This document shows, one piece after another, positions 48,638-57,516 of a stretch of DNA of 64,000 nucleotides. The number at the start of each line of letters is the position of its first letter. Within the stretch, counting starts at the first letter, position 1. Below the pieces are notes generated by a model, which was given only the letters and a program-made list of their open reading frames with translations, was not told the origin of the DNA and ran no database searches. The stretch is from assembly GCF_034653355.1 (NCBI RefSeq), contig NZ_JAYEER010000004.1, forward strand, positions 2,418,001-2,482,000, read 5' to 3'. The translations under genes and the position numbers were made by a program. The stretch comes from Nitrospirillum sp034653355 (GTDB lineage: Bacteria > Pseudomonadota > Alphaproteobacteria > Azospirillales > Azospirillaceae).

Positions 48638-49576
48638 CTAAACCGCCGCTCGATGGCGTCCCATAGGGTGGACTTCGATGGCGCCGCCGTTCAGGCGGTT
48701 GATCTCCTGGATGCCGGTGGGGCTGGTGACGTTGATCTCGGTCAGGTAGTCGCCGATGACGTCGATGCCCACGAACACCAGACCCTTGTCGCGCAGCACC
48801 CCGCCGATGGCGGCGCAGATCTCGCGCTCGCGCTGGGTCAGGTCGGTCTTGGCGGCGCTGCCGCCGGCGTGGAAGTTGGCGCGGGCCTCGCCCTCCTGCG
48901 GCAGGCGGCTGACGGCGCCCACCGGCTCGCCATCCACCAGCAGGATGCGCTTGTCGCCCTGGCGGATTTCCGGCAGGTACTTCTGCACGATGATAGGCTC
49001 GCGGTAGAGCTGGGTGAAGGTTTCCAGCAGGGCGCCCAGGTTCTCGTCATCCGGCTTCACGTGGAAGACGCCGGAACCGCCGTTGCCAAACAGCGGCTTC
49101 ACGATGATGTCCCTGTATTCCCGGCGGAAGGCCAGGACCTCATCCTTGGCGCTGGTGATCAGCGTGGGCGGCATCAGGTCGGGGAAGTGGGTGACGAACA
49201 GCTTCTCCGGCGCGTTGCGGACGGAGGCCGGGTCGTTCACGACCAGGGTCTTGGGATGGACGTGTTCCAGCAGATGGGTGGCCGTGATGTAGGCCATGTC
49301 GAAGGGCGGGTCCTGGCGCATCAGCACCACGTCGACGCTGGCGAGATCCAAGATCTCGGCCGCGCCGAAGGTGTGGTGGTTGCCGCGCTCGCGCCGCACC
49401 TGCAGGGGCCGCGCGGTCGCCACCAGGCGGCTGTGGCGGAAGGCCAGGTCCTGGGGCAGGTAGTGGTAGAGGGTGTGACCCCGCCGCTGCGCCTCCAGCG
49501 CCATCATGAAGGTGCTGTCGGTATCGATGTTGATGGAGTGCATCGGGTCCATCTGAATGGCAACGGACAGGCTCAT
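48638..49576 (-). CDS. gshB: Glutathione synthase
   Basis: This 312-residue ATP-grasp ligase joins gamma-glutamylcysteine and glycine. It starts MSLSVAIQMDPMHSINIDTDSTFMMALEAQRRGH, the family N-terminus. Further blocks are LMRQDPPFDMAYITATHLLE, VVNDPASVRNAPEKLF, KPLFGNGGSGVF and INVTSPTGIQEINRL. The ATG at 49576 is chosen because GGGGGAG lies 6 nt upstream; an ATG two codons earlier abuts that site. Part of a conserved alphaproteobacterial neighbourhood with yraN and rsmI. Confidence 0.96.
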   Translation of the reverse strand: MSLSVAIQMDPMHSINIDTDSTFMMALEAQRRGHTLYHYLPQDLAFRHSRLVATARPLQVRRERGNHHTFGAAEILDLASVDVVLMRQDPPFDMAYITATHLLEHVHPKTLVVNDPASVRNAPEKLFVTHFPDLMPPTLITSAKDEVLAFRREYRDIIVKPLFGNGGSGVFHVKPDDENLGALLETFTQLYREPIIVQKYLPEIRQGDKRILLVDGEPVGAVSRLPQEGEARANFHAGGSAAKTDLTQREREICAAIGGVLRDKGLVFVGIDVIGDYLTEINVTSPTGIQEINRLNGGAIEVHPMGRHRAAV

Positions 49577-49689
49577 TCTCATCTCCCCCACCCCGGCGGT
49601 CCGGCGGTGCTTGGCTGGCAAAGGGTTGGACTGTGGTCCCGGCGAACCGGCCCGGCTGCGGCGCCGATCACACGGGGGTTTAACAAAGA

Positions 49690-50580
49690 TCAATTCAGGC
49701 GGTTGCGCAAATGCTGCACCAGGGTGGCCGCCTGGTCCAGCAGCTGCGCCGAGGTACCGGCCCGCGCCCCCAGATCCAGGAAAGTCTCGAACGCCGAGAT
49801 GGCGGTGGTGATGTGGCCCAGTTGGGCCTGCAGCAGGCCGGACTCGCGCCACAGGGCCACCTGGCCCGGCGCCATCAGCAGCATGGCCTCCACCGCCTCG
49901 GCCGCCAAATCCGGCCGCTCGCCGCGCATGTGCAGCAGCTTCACATTGTTGTGCAGGCGCAGGAGGACGTCGCGGTTGCCCACGGGGGCGTAGTGGTCGG
50001 GCTCCAGCTCCGCCGCGGCACCCGAGGTCTGCTTGATCAGGTCGCGCAGGTCGACCACGCTCAGCACCCGCCCGCCGCCGAAGGGGTCGATGATGGCGCG
50101 GTCGCCGCCGTGGTCCAGGCGGATGAGGAAATGGCCGGGGAAGTTCAGGCCCACCATGTCCCAGCCCTGGGCGCGGGCGGCGTGCATGTAGAGGATGCCG
50201 AGGGCCACGGGCAGGCCCCGGCGCCGGTCGATGACCCGGGCCAGGTTGGCGTTCTGCAAATCCTCGTACGTGGCGCTGTCGCCCTCGTACCCCATGCGGT
50301 CCACCAGGGTGCCGCGCAAGGCGTCCAAGCAGTCCCGCAGCGTCAGCGTCTCAGGCGCGCGACCGGCCGTCCGCTTGGCCACGGCGGTGGAGAGGGCGGT
50401 GAGGTGGCGACGGTAGGGGGCCAGGCTGGTCCCACCGGACAAGGCGGCCAGCGCCAGCGCGGTTTCCGCCAAGTCTATGTCCTCATCGCGCATCTGGCCC
50501 ACGGCGCGCAACAGCGCGCGGGCCTGCGCCTGGCCATTGCCGGCGCGGCTGCTGCGATTCTGGGACCCCTGGCTGGTCAC
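49690..50580 (-). CDS. SirB1/transglutaminase-like protein with TPR tail
   Basis: This 296-residue protein has the SirB1 core: LRDCLDALRGTLVDRMGYEGDSATYEDLQNANLARVIDRRRGLPVALGILYMHAARAQGW, then LNFPGHFLIRLDHGG and IDPFGGGRVLS. TPR-like helices follow to the C-terminus. In other genera this domain occurs alongside peptide-release and methylation genes; its function is not settled. The GTG at 50580 is chosen for a GGAGGGAG upstream; the ATG at 50493 would drop an N-terminal charged stretch. It lies between gshB and yraN on the same strand. Confidence 0.82.
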   Translation of the reverse strand: MTSQGSQNRSSRAGNGQAQARALLRAVGQMRDEDIDLAETALALAALSGGTSLAPYRRHLTALSTAVAKRTAGRAPETLTLRDCLDALRGTLVDRMGYEGDSATYEDLQNANLARVIDRRRGLPVALGILYMHAARAQGWDMVGLNFPGHFLIRLDHGGDRAIIDPFGGGRVLSVVDLRDLIKQTSGAAAELEPDHYAPVGNRDVLLRLHNNVKLLHMRGERPDLAAEAVEAMLLMAPGQVALWRESGLLQAQLGHITTAISAFETFLDLGARAGTSAQLLDQAATLVQHLRNRLN

Positions 50581-50705
50581 GGACTGGACGCTCCCTCCGG
50601 CATCGGGCCCTCTGGCGTCGGGCCTTGGGGAGATAGCGCATCGCCGGGGCCGGTGTCGACCACCAAAGCCGCCGGAACCCTCAACTGACGCCCCTGAAAG
50701 CGGCG

Positions 50706-51095
50706 TCAGGAGGAGCGCCACGCGTCCGGCTTATGCAGCGGCCAGCGCCCGGGGCGGACGATCATGAGGTCGAAGCGGAGGGCGTGGCGGGCCAGGCGGG
50801 GGCGGGCGGCGACGTAGAGGCCGGCGGCCCGTTCCAGCCGGCGCCACTGCGCCAGGCTGACGGCCAGGTGGCCCAGATCCTCCGTCGGGCGCGCCTTGAC
50901 CTCGACGATGGCCAGCAGGTCGCCGCGCTGGGCGACGATGTCGATCTCCCCGGCCGGTGTGCGGCAGCGGCTGGCCAGGACGCGATATCCTTTCAGCCGC
51001 AAGGCCAGGCGGCACCAGGCCTCCGCCCAGCGGCCCAGGCGTTCGCCGGAGCGGCCCTGCAGCGTCTTTTTGGCCAGCCGCTCAGCCCGCGTCAT
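50706..51095 (-). CDS. UPF0102 protein YraN
   Basis: This 129-residue YraN-family protein has a restriction-endonuclease-like fold: GRWAEAWCRLALRLKGYRVLASRCRTPAGEIDIVAQRGDLLAIVEVKARP. That includes the E-I-D and E-V-K residues of the nuclease-like core. Function is unclear. The ATG at 51095 overlaps the end of rsmI by 14 bp, as is common in this pair. Confidence 0.92.
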   Translation of the reverse strand: MTRAERLAKKTLQGRSGERLGRWAEAWCRLALRLKGYRVLASRCRTPAGEIDIVAQRGDLLAIVEVKARPTEDLGHLAVSLAQWRRLERAAGLYVAARPRLARHALRFDLMIVRPGRWPLHKPDAWRSS

Positions 51096-52053
51096 CTTTG
51101 GAGATCTCAAGCGCCCGCTGGTAGACCTGCTTGCGCGGGGCGCCGCTGGCCTCCGCCACCGTGGCGGCGGCGTCACGGACGCTGAGGGTGCGCAGGGCCG
51201 CGCGCAGCAGGCCGTCGATGTCGACCGCCTCCTCGCCGGCCGCCACGGGCGGGCCGATAACCACGACCACCTCACCCCTGGGCGGTCCGTTGTCCGCATA
51301 ATGGGTGGCCAGCTCGGGCAGGGTGCCGCGCCGGACCTCCTCGAACAGCTTGGTCAGCTCGCGTGCCACCGCCACCTCGCGCCCGCCCATCACCTGGGCG
51401 GCGTCGGCCAGCAGATCGGCCAGGCGCTGGGCCGACTCGAACAGCACCAGGGTGGCGCGCACCGGCGCCAGCTCCTCAAGCGCGGCCCGTCGGGCGCCCG
51501 TCTTGTTGGGCAGGAAGCCCGCGAACAGGAAACGATCGGAAGGCAGGCCCGCCAGCACCAGGGCCGTCAGGGTGGCGCTGGCCCCCGGCAGATGGGTGAC
51601 GTGCAGGCCCTGATCGCGCGCCTCGCGCACCAGCTTGTACCCGGGGTCGGAGATCAGGGGCGTGCCGGCGTCCGACACCAGGGCGATGGCCTCGCCAGCC
51701 GCGATGCGGGCCAGCAGCTGCGGCCGCATGCGGGCGGCGTTGTGCTCGTGATAGGGCAGCAGCGGCTTGCGCACCTGGTAGCGGGTCATCAGCTTGGCCG
51801 TCACCCGCGTGTCCTCGCAGGCGATGGCGTCGACACCCTTCAGCGTTTCCAGCGCGCGCAGGGTGATGTCGCCGGCGTTGCCGATGGGGGTGGCGACGAC
51901 ATGCAGGCCAGGCGGCGGTTTACGCGGGGTGACGCTGCCGCTAGGCTCTGCCCCGTCTTGCGCGGCGTCCTCTTCCCAAAGGGCCTCGTCGTGGGTTTCT
52001 TCAGGGGCGTCGCCGGCGTCGACATCGTCGACAGGCGGATGCTGCGGTTTCAT
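51082..52053 (-). CDS. rsmI: 16S rRNA (cytidine1402-2'-O)-methyltransferase
   Basis: This 323-residue SAM-dependent methyltransferase belongs to the tetrapyrrole-methylase fold family. The family starts at GLHVVATPIGNAGDITLRALETLKGVDAIACEDTR. It continues with LVSDAGTPLISDPGYKLVREA, LPGASATLTALVLAGLPSDRF and FESAQRLADLL. An N-terminal acidic extension of about 45 residues precedes this domain. The ATG at 52053 is used; it lies 34 bp from the divergent lipoprotein gene. Confidence 0.95.
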   Translation of the reverse strand: MKPQHPPVDDVDAGDAPEETHDEALWEEDAAQDGAEPSGSVTPRKPPPGLHVVATPIGNAGDITLRALETLKGVDAIACEDTRVTAKLMTRYQVRKPLLPYHEHNAARMRPQLLARIAAGEAIALVSDAGTPLISDPGYKLVREARDQGLHVTHLPGASATLTALVLAGLPSDRFLFAGFLPNKTGARRAALEELAPVRATLVLFESAQRLADLLADAAQVMGGREVAVARELTKLFEEVRRGTLPELATHYADNGPPRGEVVVVIGPPVAAGEEAVDIDGLLRAALRTLSVRDAAATVAEASGAPRKQVYQRALEISKDDAG

Positions 52054-52087
52054 GGGATCGGCTGGTGGTCCAAAAGGTGGGTTCGCG

Positions 52088-53449
52088 ATGATGTACGCCG
52101 GGTTCTCGGCCAAAACCCCAGTGGGCAAAGTCGCAGCGGGGCTGTTGACGCTGACCCTGTTGGCCGCCTGCGCCAGCCAGCCCACGGTAACGGCCCCGCC
52201 GCCGCAGGCGCAAGCGCCGCGGCAGGAGGCCCCGCCACCCCAACCCCAGGCCGCGCAACCCGCGCCCGAGGCCGCCCCCACGCCCGCCGCCACCGTCGCG
52301 ACGGATGAGACGGTGCGCGTGGCCCTGCTGCTGCCCCTGTCGGGCAAGGCCGCCAGCCTGGGCGAGGCCATGCAGCAGGCGGCCCAGATGGCCCTGTTCG
52401 ACACCGCCGACAGCCATTTCCAGCTGCTGATCCGCGATACCAAGAGCACGCCCGAGGGCTCGGTGGCCGCGGCGCGGGACGCGCTGGCCGCCGGCGCCAC
52501 CCTGCTGATCGGCCCGGTCTATGGCGTGGACGCCAAGGCGGTGGCGCCGGTGGCCGGCGCGGTGCCGGTGCTGAGCTTTTCCAACGACGCCACCGTGGCG
52601 GATACCCACGCCCCCGCCGGCGGCACCTGGGTGCTGGGCTTCCAGCCGCAGGACCAGGTGTCCCGCGTGGTTAGCTACGCCGCCAGCCACGGCCTGACCC
52701 ACCTGGCGCTGCTGGCGCCGGCGGGCGCCAATGGCGACATGGTGGAACAGGCCATGCGCGAGGCCGCATCCAAGGCGGGCGCCGACGTGACCCGCGCCGC
52801 GCGCTACCTGTCCACGCAGAAGGACGTCAGCGACACCATCAAGCGGCTGTCCAATTTCGACCAGCGCCACGCCCAGATGGCGGCGGCGCGCGAAGCCGCG
52901 GCCAACAAGGACGGAAAACCCGGCCCCGCGGTGGAGGAGCTGCCCTTCCAGGCCATCCTGATCGCGGAAGGCGGCCAGCGGCTGAAGGAGGTGGCGCCCC
53001 TGCTGCCCTTCTTCGACATCGACCCGGGCCCCGTGCGTTTCCTGGGCACCGGCCAGTGGGACGAGCCCGGCATCGGCCGCGAACCGGCGCTGGTGGGCGG
53101 CTGGTATGCCAGCGCCGCGCCCGACGCGCGCCAGGGCTTTGAGAAGCGGTTCAACGACGTGTATGGCCAGCGCCCGCCGCGCCTGGCCACCCTGGCCTAT
53201 GACGCGACCGCCCTGGCCGCGGTGCTGGCCAAGGGGCACAAGGCCTATGTCCGGGAAAACCTGACCGACCCCAACGGCTTCGCCGGCATCGACGGCGTGT
53301 TCCGTCTGCTGCCCACCGGCCAGGTGGAGCGGGGCCTGTCGGTGTTGGAGGTCACCAGGACCGGCGTGACCGTCGTGGATCCGGCGCCCACCAGCTTCGC
53401 CACGACACCGGCCGCGGCCGCCGCGCCCACCCCCAACACCGGTTCCTGA
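52088..53449 (+). CDS. Penicillin-binding protein activator (LpoA-like lipoprotein)
   Basis: This 453-residue outer-membrane lipoprotein has a signal with lipobox LLAACAS. A long Pro/Ala/Gln-rich linker follows (about 30-75), then a periplasmic-binding-protein fold: TVRVALLLPLSGKAASLGEAMQQAAQMALFD, then LLIGPVYGVDAKAVAPVAG. This is the LppC/LpoA layout that activates penicillin-binding proteins from the outer membrane. It is divergent from rsmI, 34 bp apart, as is usual for this pair in alphaproteobacteria. The ATG at 52088 follows AGGTGGG. Confidence 0.9.
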   Translation: MMYAGFSAKTPVGKVAAGLLTLTLLAACASQPTVTAPPPQAQAPRQEAPPPQPQAAQPAPEAAPTPAATVATDETVRVALLLPLSGKAASLGEAMQQAAQMALFDTADSHFQLLIRDTKSTPEGSVAAARDALAAGATLLIGPVYGVDAKAVAPVAGAVPVLSFSNDATVADTHAPAGGTWVLGFQPQDQVSRVVSYAASHGLTHLALLAPAGANGDMVEQAMREAASKAGADVTRAARYLSTQKDVSDTIKRLSNFDQRHAQMAAAREAAANKDGKPGPAVEELPFQAILIAEGGQRLKEVAPLLPFFDIDPGPVRFLGTGQWDEPGIGREPALVGGWYASAAPDARQGFEKRFNDVYGQRPPRLATLAYDATALAAVLAKGHKAYVRENLTDPNGFAGIDGVFRLLPTGQVERGLSVLEVTRTGVTVVDPAPTSFATTPAAAAAPTPNTGS

Positions 53450-53473
53450 AACTGGGGGCCGTCAGTCGCCCCT

Positions 53474-53770
53474 TCAGCGGGAGACGACGCGGGACGCACC
53501 CAAGGTCAGGTCGAAGCCGTCCAGGTCCACGCCGTCCATGTCGGGGAGACCGATGTCGGCGGCCATATCCTGCGCCAGCGATCGTCGGGTAGCGGCGGCG
53601 GCCAGCTCGAACCAGGCGAGGCGGGCCACGCGGCTGGCGGCCGAGTGGTCGGTGTCGCGGCGCAGTTCCCCGGCGATGAAGCCTTGGCTCATTGAGCCGG
53701 CGGACGCCTGCGCGTAGCCGGCCTTCATGCCGGCGGGGGAGAACCGATCCAAACCATGCTCCATCGTCAT
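53474..53770 (-). CDS. Hypothetical protein
   Basis: This 98-residue protein starts MTMEHGLDRFSPAGMKAGYAQASAGSMSQGFIAGELRRDTDHSAASRVARLAWFELAAAATRRSL and ends in an acidic stretch (GLPDMDGVDLDGFDLTLGAS). It is mostly helical, without signal peptide. Not recognised. It lies between the LpoA-like gene and znuB on the minus strand with good spacing, so it is likely real. Confidence 0.6.
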   Translation of the reverse strand: MTMEHGLDRFSPAGMKAGYAQASAGSMSQGFIAGELRRDTDHSAASRVARLAWFELAAAATRRSLAQDMAADIGLPDMDGVDLDGFDLTLGASRVVSR

Positions 53771-53923
53771 GTCTGCCACACACCAGGTGGGCGTCGGTTC
53801 ACGTACTGTTAATTAGATAGTGACCGAAATGGCGCGGTTCGGGTAGGAAAATTATGCTTAAAAATTAGTTAAAACGGTGTGCGCATGCGAAACCCCCGCC
53901 ACCTGCGGTGGCTGGCGCCGGCC

Positions 53924-54718
53924 TCAGCGTGGTATTCCACCCCTTGGGAAAAGCTGGGACAGCAGGAACAACGCGGCCGCAGCAACCACCACTGCCGGCC
54001 CCGCCGGCAAATCGGCGCGGAAGCTGGCGCCCAGGCCGCCGCAGACCGATAGCGCGCCGACAACGGCCGCCAGGACGGCCATGATTTCCGGTGTGCGGGC
54101 GAATCGGCGGGCGCAGGCGGCCGGGATGATCAGCAATGCGGTGATCAGCAGCACGCCCACCACCTTCATGGCCAGGGCGATGGTGGCGGCCATCAGCATC
54201 ATGAAACCCAGTTGCGTGGCCAGCACGGGCACGCCCTCCACCCGCGCCAGATCCTCGTTCACCGTCATGGCCAGCAGGGGGCGCCACAGCCAGGCCAGCA
54301 AGGTGAGAACCACGGCCCCGCCACCCCAGATCCAGACCAGGTCCCCGGCGCTGACGGCCAGGATATCGCCGAACAGGTAGGACATGAGATCCACGCGCAC
54401 CGTCTGCAGCAGGGCCACGGCGATGAGGCCCAGGCTGAGCGTGGTATGGCTGAGCAGGCCCAGCAGCGTGTCGGTGGCCAGCTTGCGCTGGCGCTGCATC
54501 AGCACCAGCACGCCCGCCAGCACCAGCCCCACCAGCGCCACCGCCAGCATCAGGTTGATGCCGGCGACGAAGCCCAGCGCGATGCCCAGCAGGGCGGCAT
54601 GGGACAGGGTGTCACCGAAATAGGCCATGCGCCGCCAGACGACGAAACAGCCCAGGGGGCCCGCCGCCAGGGCGACGCCGACACCGCCGGCCAGCGCGCG
54701 CAACAGGAAATCATCCAT
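53924..54718 (-). CDS. znuB: Zinc ABC transporter permease
   Basis: This 264-residue inner-membrane permease of the ABC-3 family has about seven helices. The family motif RRMAYFGDTLSHAALLGIALG is near the N-terminus, followed by SHTTLSLGLIAVALLQTVRVDLMSYLFGDILAV and ALLIIPAACARRFARTPEIM. The ATG at 54718 overlaps the znuC 3' end by 8 bp. Its partner binding protein ZnuA is encoded divergently beyond a Zur box. Confidence 0.93.
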   Translation of the reverse strand: MDDFLLRALAGGVGVALAAGPLGCFVVWRRMAYFGDTLSHAALLGIALGFVAGINLMLAVALVGLVLAGVLVLMQRQRKLATDTLLGLLSHTTLSLGLIAVALLQTVRVDLMSYLFGDILAVSAGDLVWIWGGGAVVLTLLAWLWRPLLAMTVNEDLARVEGVPVLATQLGFMMLMAATIALAMKVVGVLLITALLIIPAACARRFARTPEIMAVLAAVVGALSVCGGLGASFRADLPAGPAVVVAAAALFLLSQLFPRGGIPR

Positions 54719-55595
54719 GGGTGGGCTTGTCCTTGGGGGTGTGCGTGTCCTTGGTCCCGGAGCCGTGCGTGTGCTGGCAGCCGGGCGTGGCGGCGCCATG
54801 GCTGTGCGGCCCGGCGGCGGACAGCCAGGGCGGCATGGCCAGCGGATCTATACCGAACAGGGCCTGGAAATCGGGATGGCGGCGCACATCCTCCGGCCGG
54901 CCGGCGCAGCAGACATGGCCGTTCAGGCAGACCAGGCGGTCGGTGCCGTTGATGGCGTAGCTGAGGTCGTGGCTGACCATCAACACACCGCAGCCGTGGC
55001 GCCGACGGATGGCGTCGATCAGGGCGTACAGCGTGGCCTGGCCCGCGACGTCCACCGCCTGCGCGGGCTCGTCCAGCACCAGCAGGTCGGGCCGGCGCAG
55101 CAGGGCGCGGGCCAGCATGACGCGCTGCAATTCCCCGCCCGACAGGGCCTGCACCGGACTGTCGGCCAGGCTGGCGGCGCCCACCTCGCCCAGCGTCTCA
55201 TCCACCGCCGCGTCGGTCACCGGGCCCCACAGGCCCAGCAGGCGCCGCACGGTCAAGGGCAGGGTGGCATCCACCGCCAGGCGCTGGGGCATGTAGCCGA
55301 CGCGCAGGCCCGGCTTTCGCCACACGGTGCCGCCGCTGGGCCGCTGCAATCCCAGCACGCTGCGCAGCAGGGTGGACTTGCCGGCGCCATTGGGACCGAC
55401 CAGGGTCACAACCTCACCCGCTGAAACGGACAGGTCCACCGACTGCAGCACCATGCGCCGGCCGAACTGCACCGTCAGGCCCGTCGTCCTGATCAGGACC
55501 GGGTCCTTGATAAACGCCGCACCGGGCAACATCTCTGGAAGCTCTGCGTCGGACGGCATGGGCCCTTCCTGGCGGGAAACCTGCGACGCGGGCAT
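54711..55595 (-). CDS. znuC: Zinc ABC transporter ATP-binding protein
   Basis: This 294-residue ATPase has Walker A GPNGAGKST, Q-loop GYMPQRLAVD, ABC signature ALSGGELQRVMLARAL, Walker B LLVLDEPAQAVD and switch His in VMVSHDLSYAI. It has a His-rich C-terminal tail (GPHSHGAATPGCQHTHGSGTKDTHTPKDKPTHG), probably a zinc-sensing or -buffering extension. It starts 43 bp from the Zur box, with GGGGGG before the ATG. Followed by znuB. Confidence 0.93.
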   Translation of the reverse strand: MPASQVSRQEGPMPSDAELPEMLPGAAFIKDPVLIRTTGLTVQFGRRMVLQSVDLSVSAGEVVTLVGPNGAGKSTLLRSVLGLQRPSGGTVWRKPGLRVGYMPQRLAVDATLPLTVRRLLGLWGPVTDAAVDETLGEVGAASLADSPVQALSGGELQRVMLARALLRRPDLLVLDEPAQAVDVAGQATLYALIDAIRRRHGCGVLMVSHDLSYAINGTDRLVCLNGHVCCAGRPEDVRRHPDFQALFGIDPLAMPPWLSAAGPHSHGAATPGCQHTHGSGTKDTHTPKDKPTHG

Positions 55596-55638
55596 GCGTG
55601 CCCCCCGGCTTTACGGCATCCGGACCGACTTGACAAAC

Positions 55639-55651
55639 GTTATAATATAAC
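55639..55651. promoter_or_regulatory. Zur box between znuCB and znuA
   Basis: GTTATA-A-TATAAC is a perfect 6-bp inverted repeat with one central base, matching the alphaproteobacterial Zur motif core. It lies in the short gap between the divergent zinc-uptake genes and can control both. No zur gene is in the window. Confidence 0.8.
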
Positions 55652-55704
55652 ATTGCATGCCGGAGACGCCGTCTCCGGCGCCCTTGATTCCGATTGGTAC
55701 CCCG

Positions 55705-56670
55705 ATGTCCCCCTTGCGCATCCTGTCCCTGGTCGCCTTGCTGTGGCTGGCGTTCACGGCCCCGTCCCGGGCGGACGTCCCGCGTGTGGTGGCCAGCGTG
55801 AAGCCGGTGCATTCCCTGGCGGCGGCGCTGATGCAGGGGGTCGGCCAGGGGGGGAATAATCCGAAGTTGTTGGTGGACGGCACGGCCAGCCCCCACAGCT
55901 TCAGCCTGAAGCCATCCGATGCGGCGGCCCTGTCCCAGGCCGATATCGTGTTCTGGATGGGCCCGACGCTGGAGCCCTTCCTGGTGAAGCCGCTGGCCAG
56001 CCTGGCGCGCGGCGCCCACATCGTCACCCTGATCGAGGCGCCGGGCCTGCGCCCCCTGGCCCTGCGCAACGCCGGCGCCTGGGAGAGCGGCGACACCCAC
56101 CCGGATGGCCATCCCCACCTGGTGCCCGCCGTGGCGGGGGGCGCCGCCGACAACCAGATCGACGGCCATGCCTGGCTGGATCCCACCAACGCCAAGGCCA
56201 TGGCCCGCGCCATGGCCGACGCCCTGATCCAGCGCGATCCCGCCCACGCCGTCCGCTATCGCGACAACCTGGCCGCCCTGCTGCGCAGCCTGGACGCCCT
56301 GGACGCGGAGATCGGCGCCATCCTGGCCCCGGTCAGTGCCAAACCCTTCGTCGTCTTCCACGACGCCTTCCATTACCTGGAGGCGCGCTACCGCCTGGAC
56401 GGGGTGGGCGCCATCACCCTGAACCCGGAGGTGCGGCCGGGTGCCGCGCGCCTCAGCCAGCTGCGCGCCCGCATCCAGGCCTCCGGCGCCACCTGCGTCT
56501 TCGCCGAGCCACAGTTCGAGACGGCGCTGATCGGCACCCTGGTCGACGGGACCCAGGCCAAACGCGGCGTACTGGACCCCGAGGGCGCCCTGCTGCCCGC
56601 CGGGCCGGACCTCTACGCCACCCTGATGCGCGCCAACGCCCATGCCCTGGCGGGATGCTTGGGCGGGTAA
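55705..56670 (+). CDS. znuA: Zinc ABC transporter substrate-binding protein
   Basis: This 321-residue periplasmic zinc-binding protein has a signal peptide (MSPLRILSLVALLWLAFTAPSRA). The zinc site includes His in SVKPVHSLAAAL, GTASPHSFSLKPSDAAALSQADIVFW, DGHAWLDPTNAKAMARAM and VVFHDAFHYLE. A His-rich loop (DTHPDGHPHLVPA) sits between the domains. The ATG at 55705 is chosen over 55657 because it begins a normal signal peptide and leaves room for the promoter. Divergent from znuCB across the Zur box. Confidence 0.93.
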   Translation: MSPLRILSLVALLWLAFTAPSRADVPRVVASVKPVHSLAAALMQGVGQGGNNPKLLVDGTASPHSFSLKPSDAAALSQADIVFWMGPTLEPFLVKPLASLARGAHIVTLIEAPGLRPLALRNAGAWESGDTHPDGHPHLVPAVAGGAADNQIDGHAWLDPTNAKAMARAMADALIQRDPAHAVRYRDNLAALLRSLDALDAEIGAILAPVSAKPFVVFHDAFHYLEARYRLDGVGAITLNPEVRPGAARLSQLRARIQASGATCVFAEPQFETALIGTLVDGTQAKRGVLDPEGALLPAGPDLYATLMRANAHALAGCLGG

Positions 56671-56715
56671 GCTGTGTTAAGACCGCCCCACGATGGGATT
56701 GGTGAGGGCGACATC

Positions 56716-57516
56716 ATGTGGATCGGGATCGTGGGCTGCGGCGGCCGGATGGGCCGCATGCTGATGCGGGAGGTGCTGGGCACCCCCGGCGCCACCCTGT
56801 CCGGCGGCACCATGCGCCCCGGCAACCCGGACCTGGGCAGGGATCTGGGCACCCTGGCGGGGCTGGAGCCCGCCGGCATCATCTCCACCAGCGACGTCGA
56901 CGCCCTGTTCGCCGCCAGCGATGCCATCATCGACTTCACCACCCCCGCCGGCACGGCCGCGCACGCCGCGCTGGCCGGCCGCCACGGCACGGCCCTGGTG
57001 GTGGGCACCACCGGCCTGGCGCCGGACCAGCAGGCCGCCATCGACACCGCGTCCAAGACGGCCGCCCTGGTGCAAGCGCCTAACATGAGCCTGGGCGTGA
57101 ACCTGCTGCTGGCCTTGGTGGAGGACGTGGCCCGCACCCTGGGGCCCGACGTCTGGGACATCGAGATCGTTGAGATGCACCACCGCCACAAGGTGGACGC
57201 CCCCTCCGGCACCGCGCTGGGCCTGGGCCGCGCGGCGGCGGCCGGGCGCGGCGTCGACCTGGCGGCCGTGTCCGACCGGGTGCGCGACGGCCACACCGGC
57301 GCGCGTGAGGCTGGGCACATCGGCTTCGCCACCCTGCGCGGCGGCGACGTGGTGGGCGACCACACGGTCATCTTCGCGGCGGAGGGTGAGCGCGTCGAGC
57401 TGACCCACAAGGCTGGCAGCCGCGCCATCTTCGCCCGGGGTGCCGTGCGCGCCGCGATCTGGGCCGGCGGCAAGGCCCCCGGCCTCTACAGCATGCGCGA
57501 CGTCTTGGGCCTGTAA
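56716..57516 (+). CDS. dapB: 4-hydroxy-tetrahydrodipicolinate reductase
   Basis: This 266-residue enzyme of lysine/diaminopimelate synthesis starts MWIGIVGCGGRMGRMLMREVL with the nucleotide-binding GxxGxxG. The catalytic His-His motif is EMHHRHKVDAPSGTAL, and AFxGE-type ends are present (GVNLLLALVEDVAR, RGAVRAAIWAGGKAPGLYSMRDVLGL). The ATG at 56716 follows GAGGG. The stop overlaps the next gene's start (TAATG). Confidence 0.95.
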   Translation: MWIGIVGCGGRMGRMLMREVLGTPGATLSGGTMRPGNPDLGRDLGTLAGLEPAGIISTSDVDALFAASDAIIDFTTPAGTAAHAALAGRHGTALVVGTTGLAPDQQAAIDTASKTAALVQAPNMSLGVNLLLALVEDVARTLGPDVWDIEIVEMHHRHKVDAPSGTALGLGRAAAAGRGVDLAAVSDRVRDGHTGAREAGHIGFATLRGGDVVGDHTVIFAAEGERVELTHKAGSRAIFARGAVRAAIWAGGKAPGLYSMRDVLGL

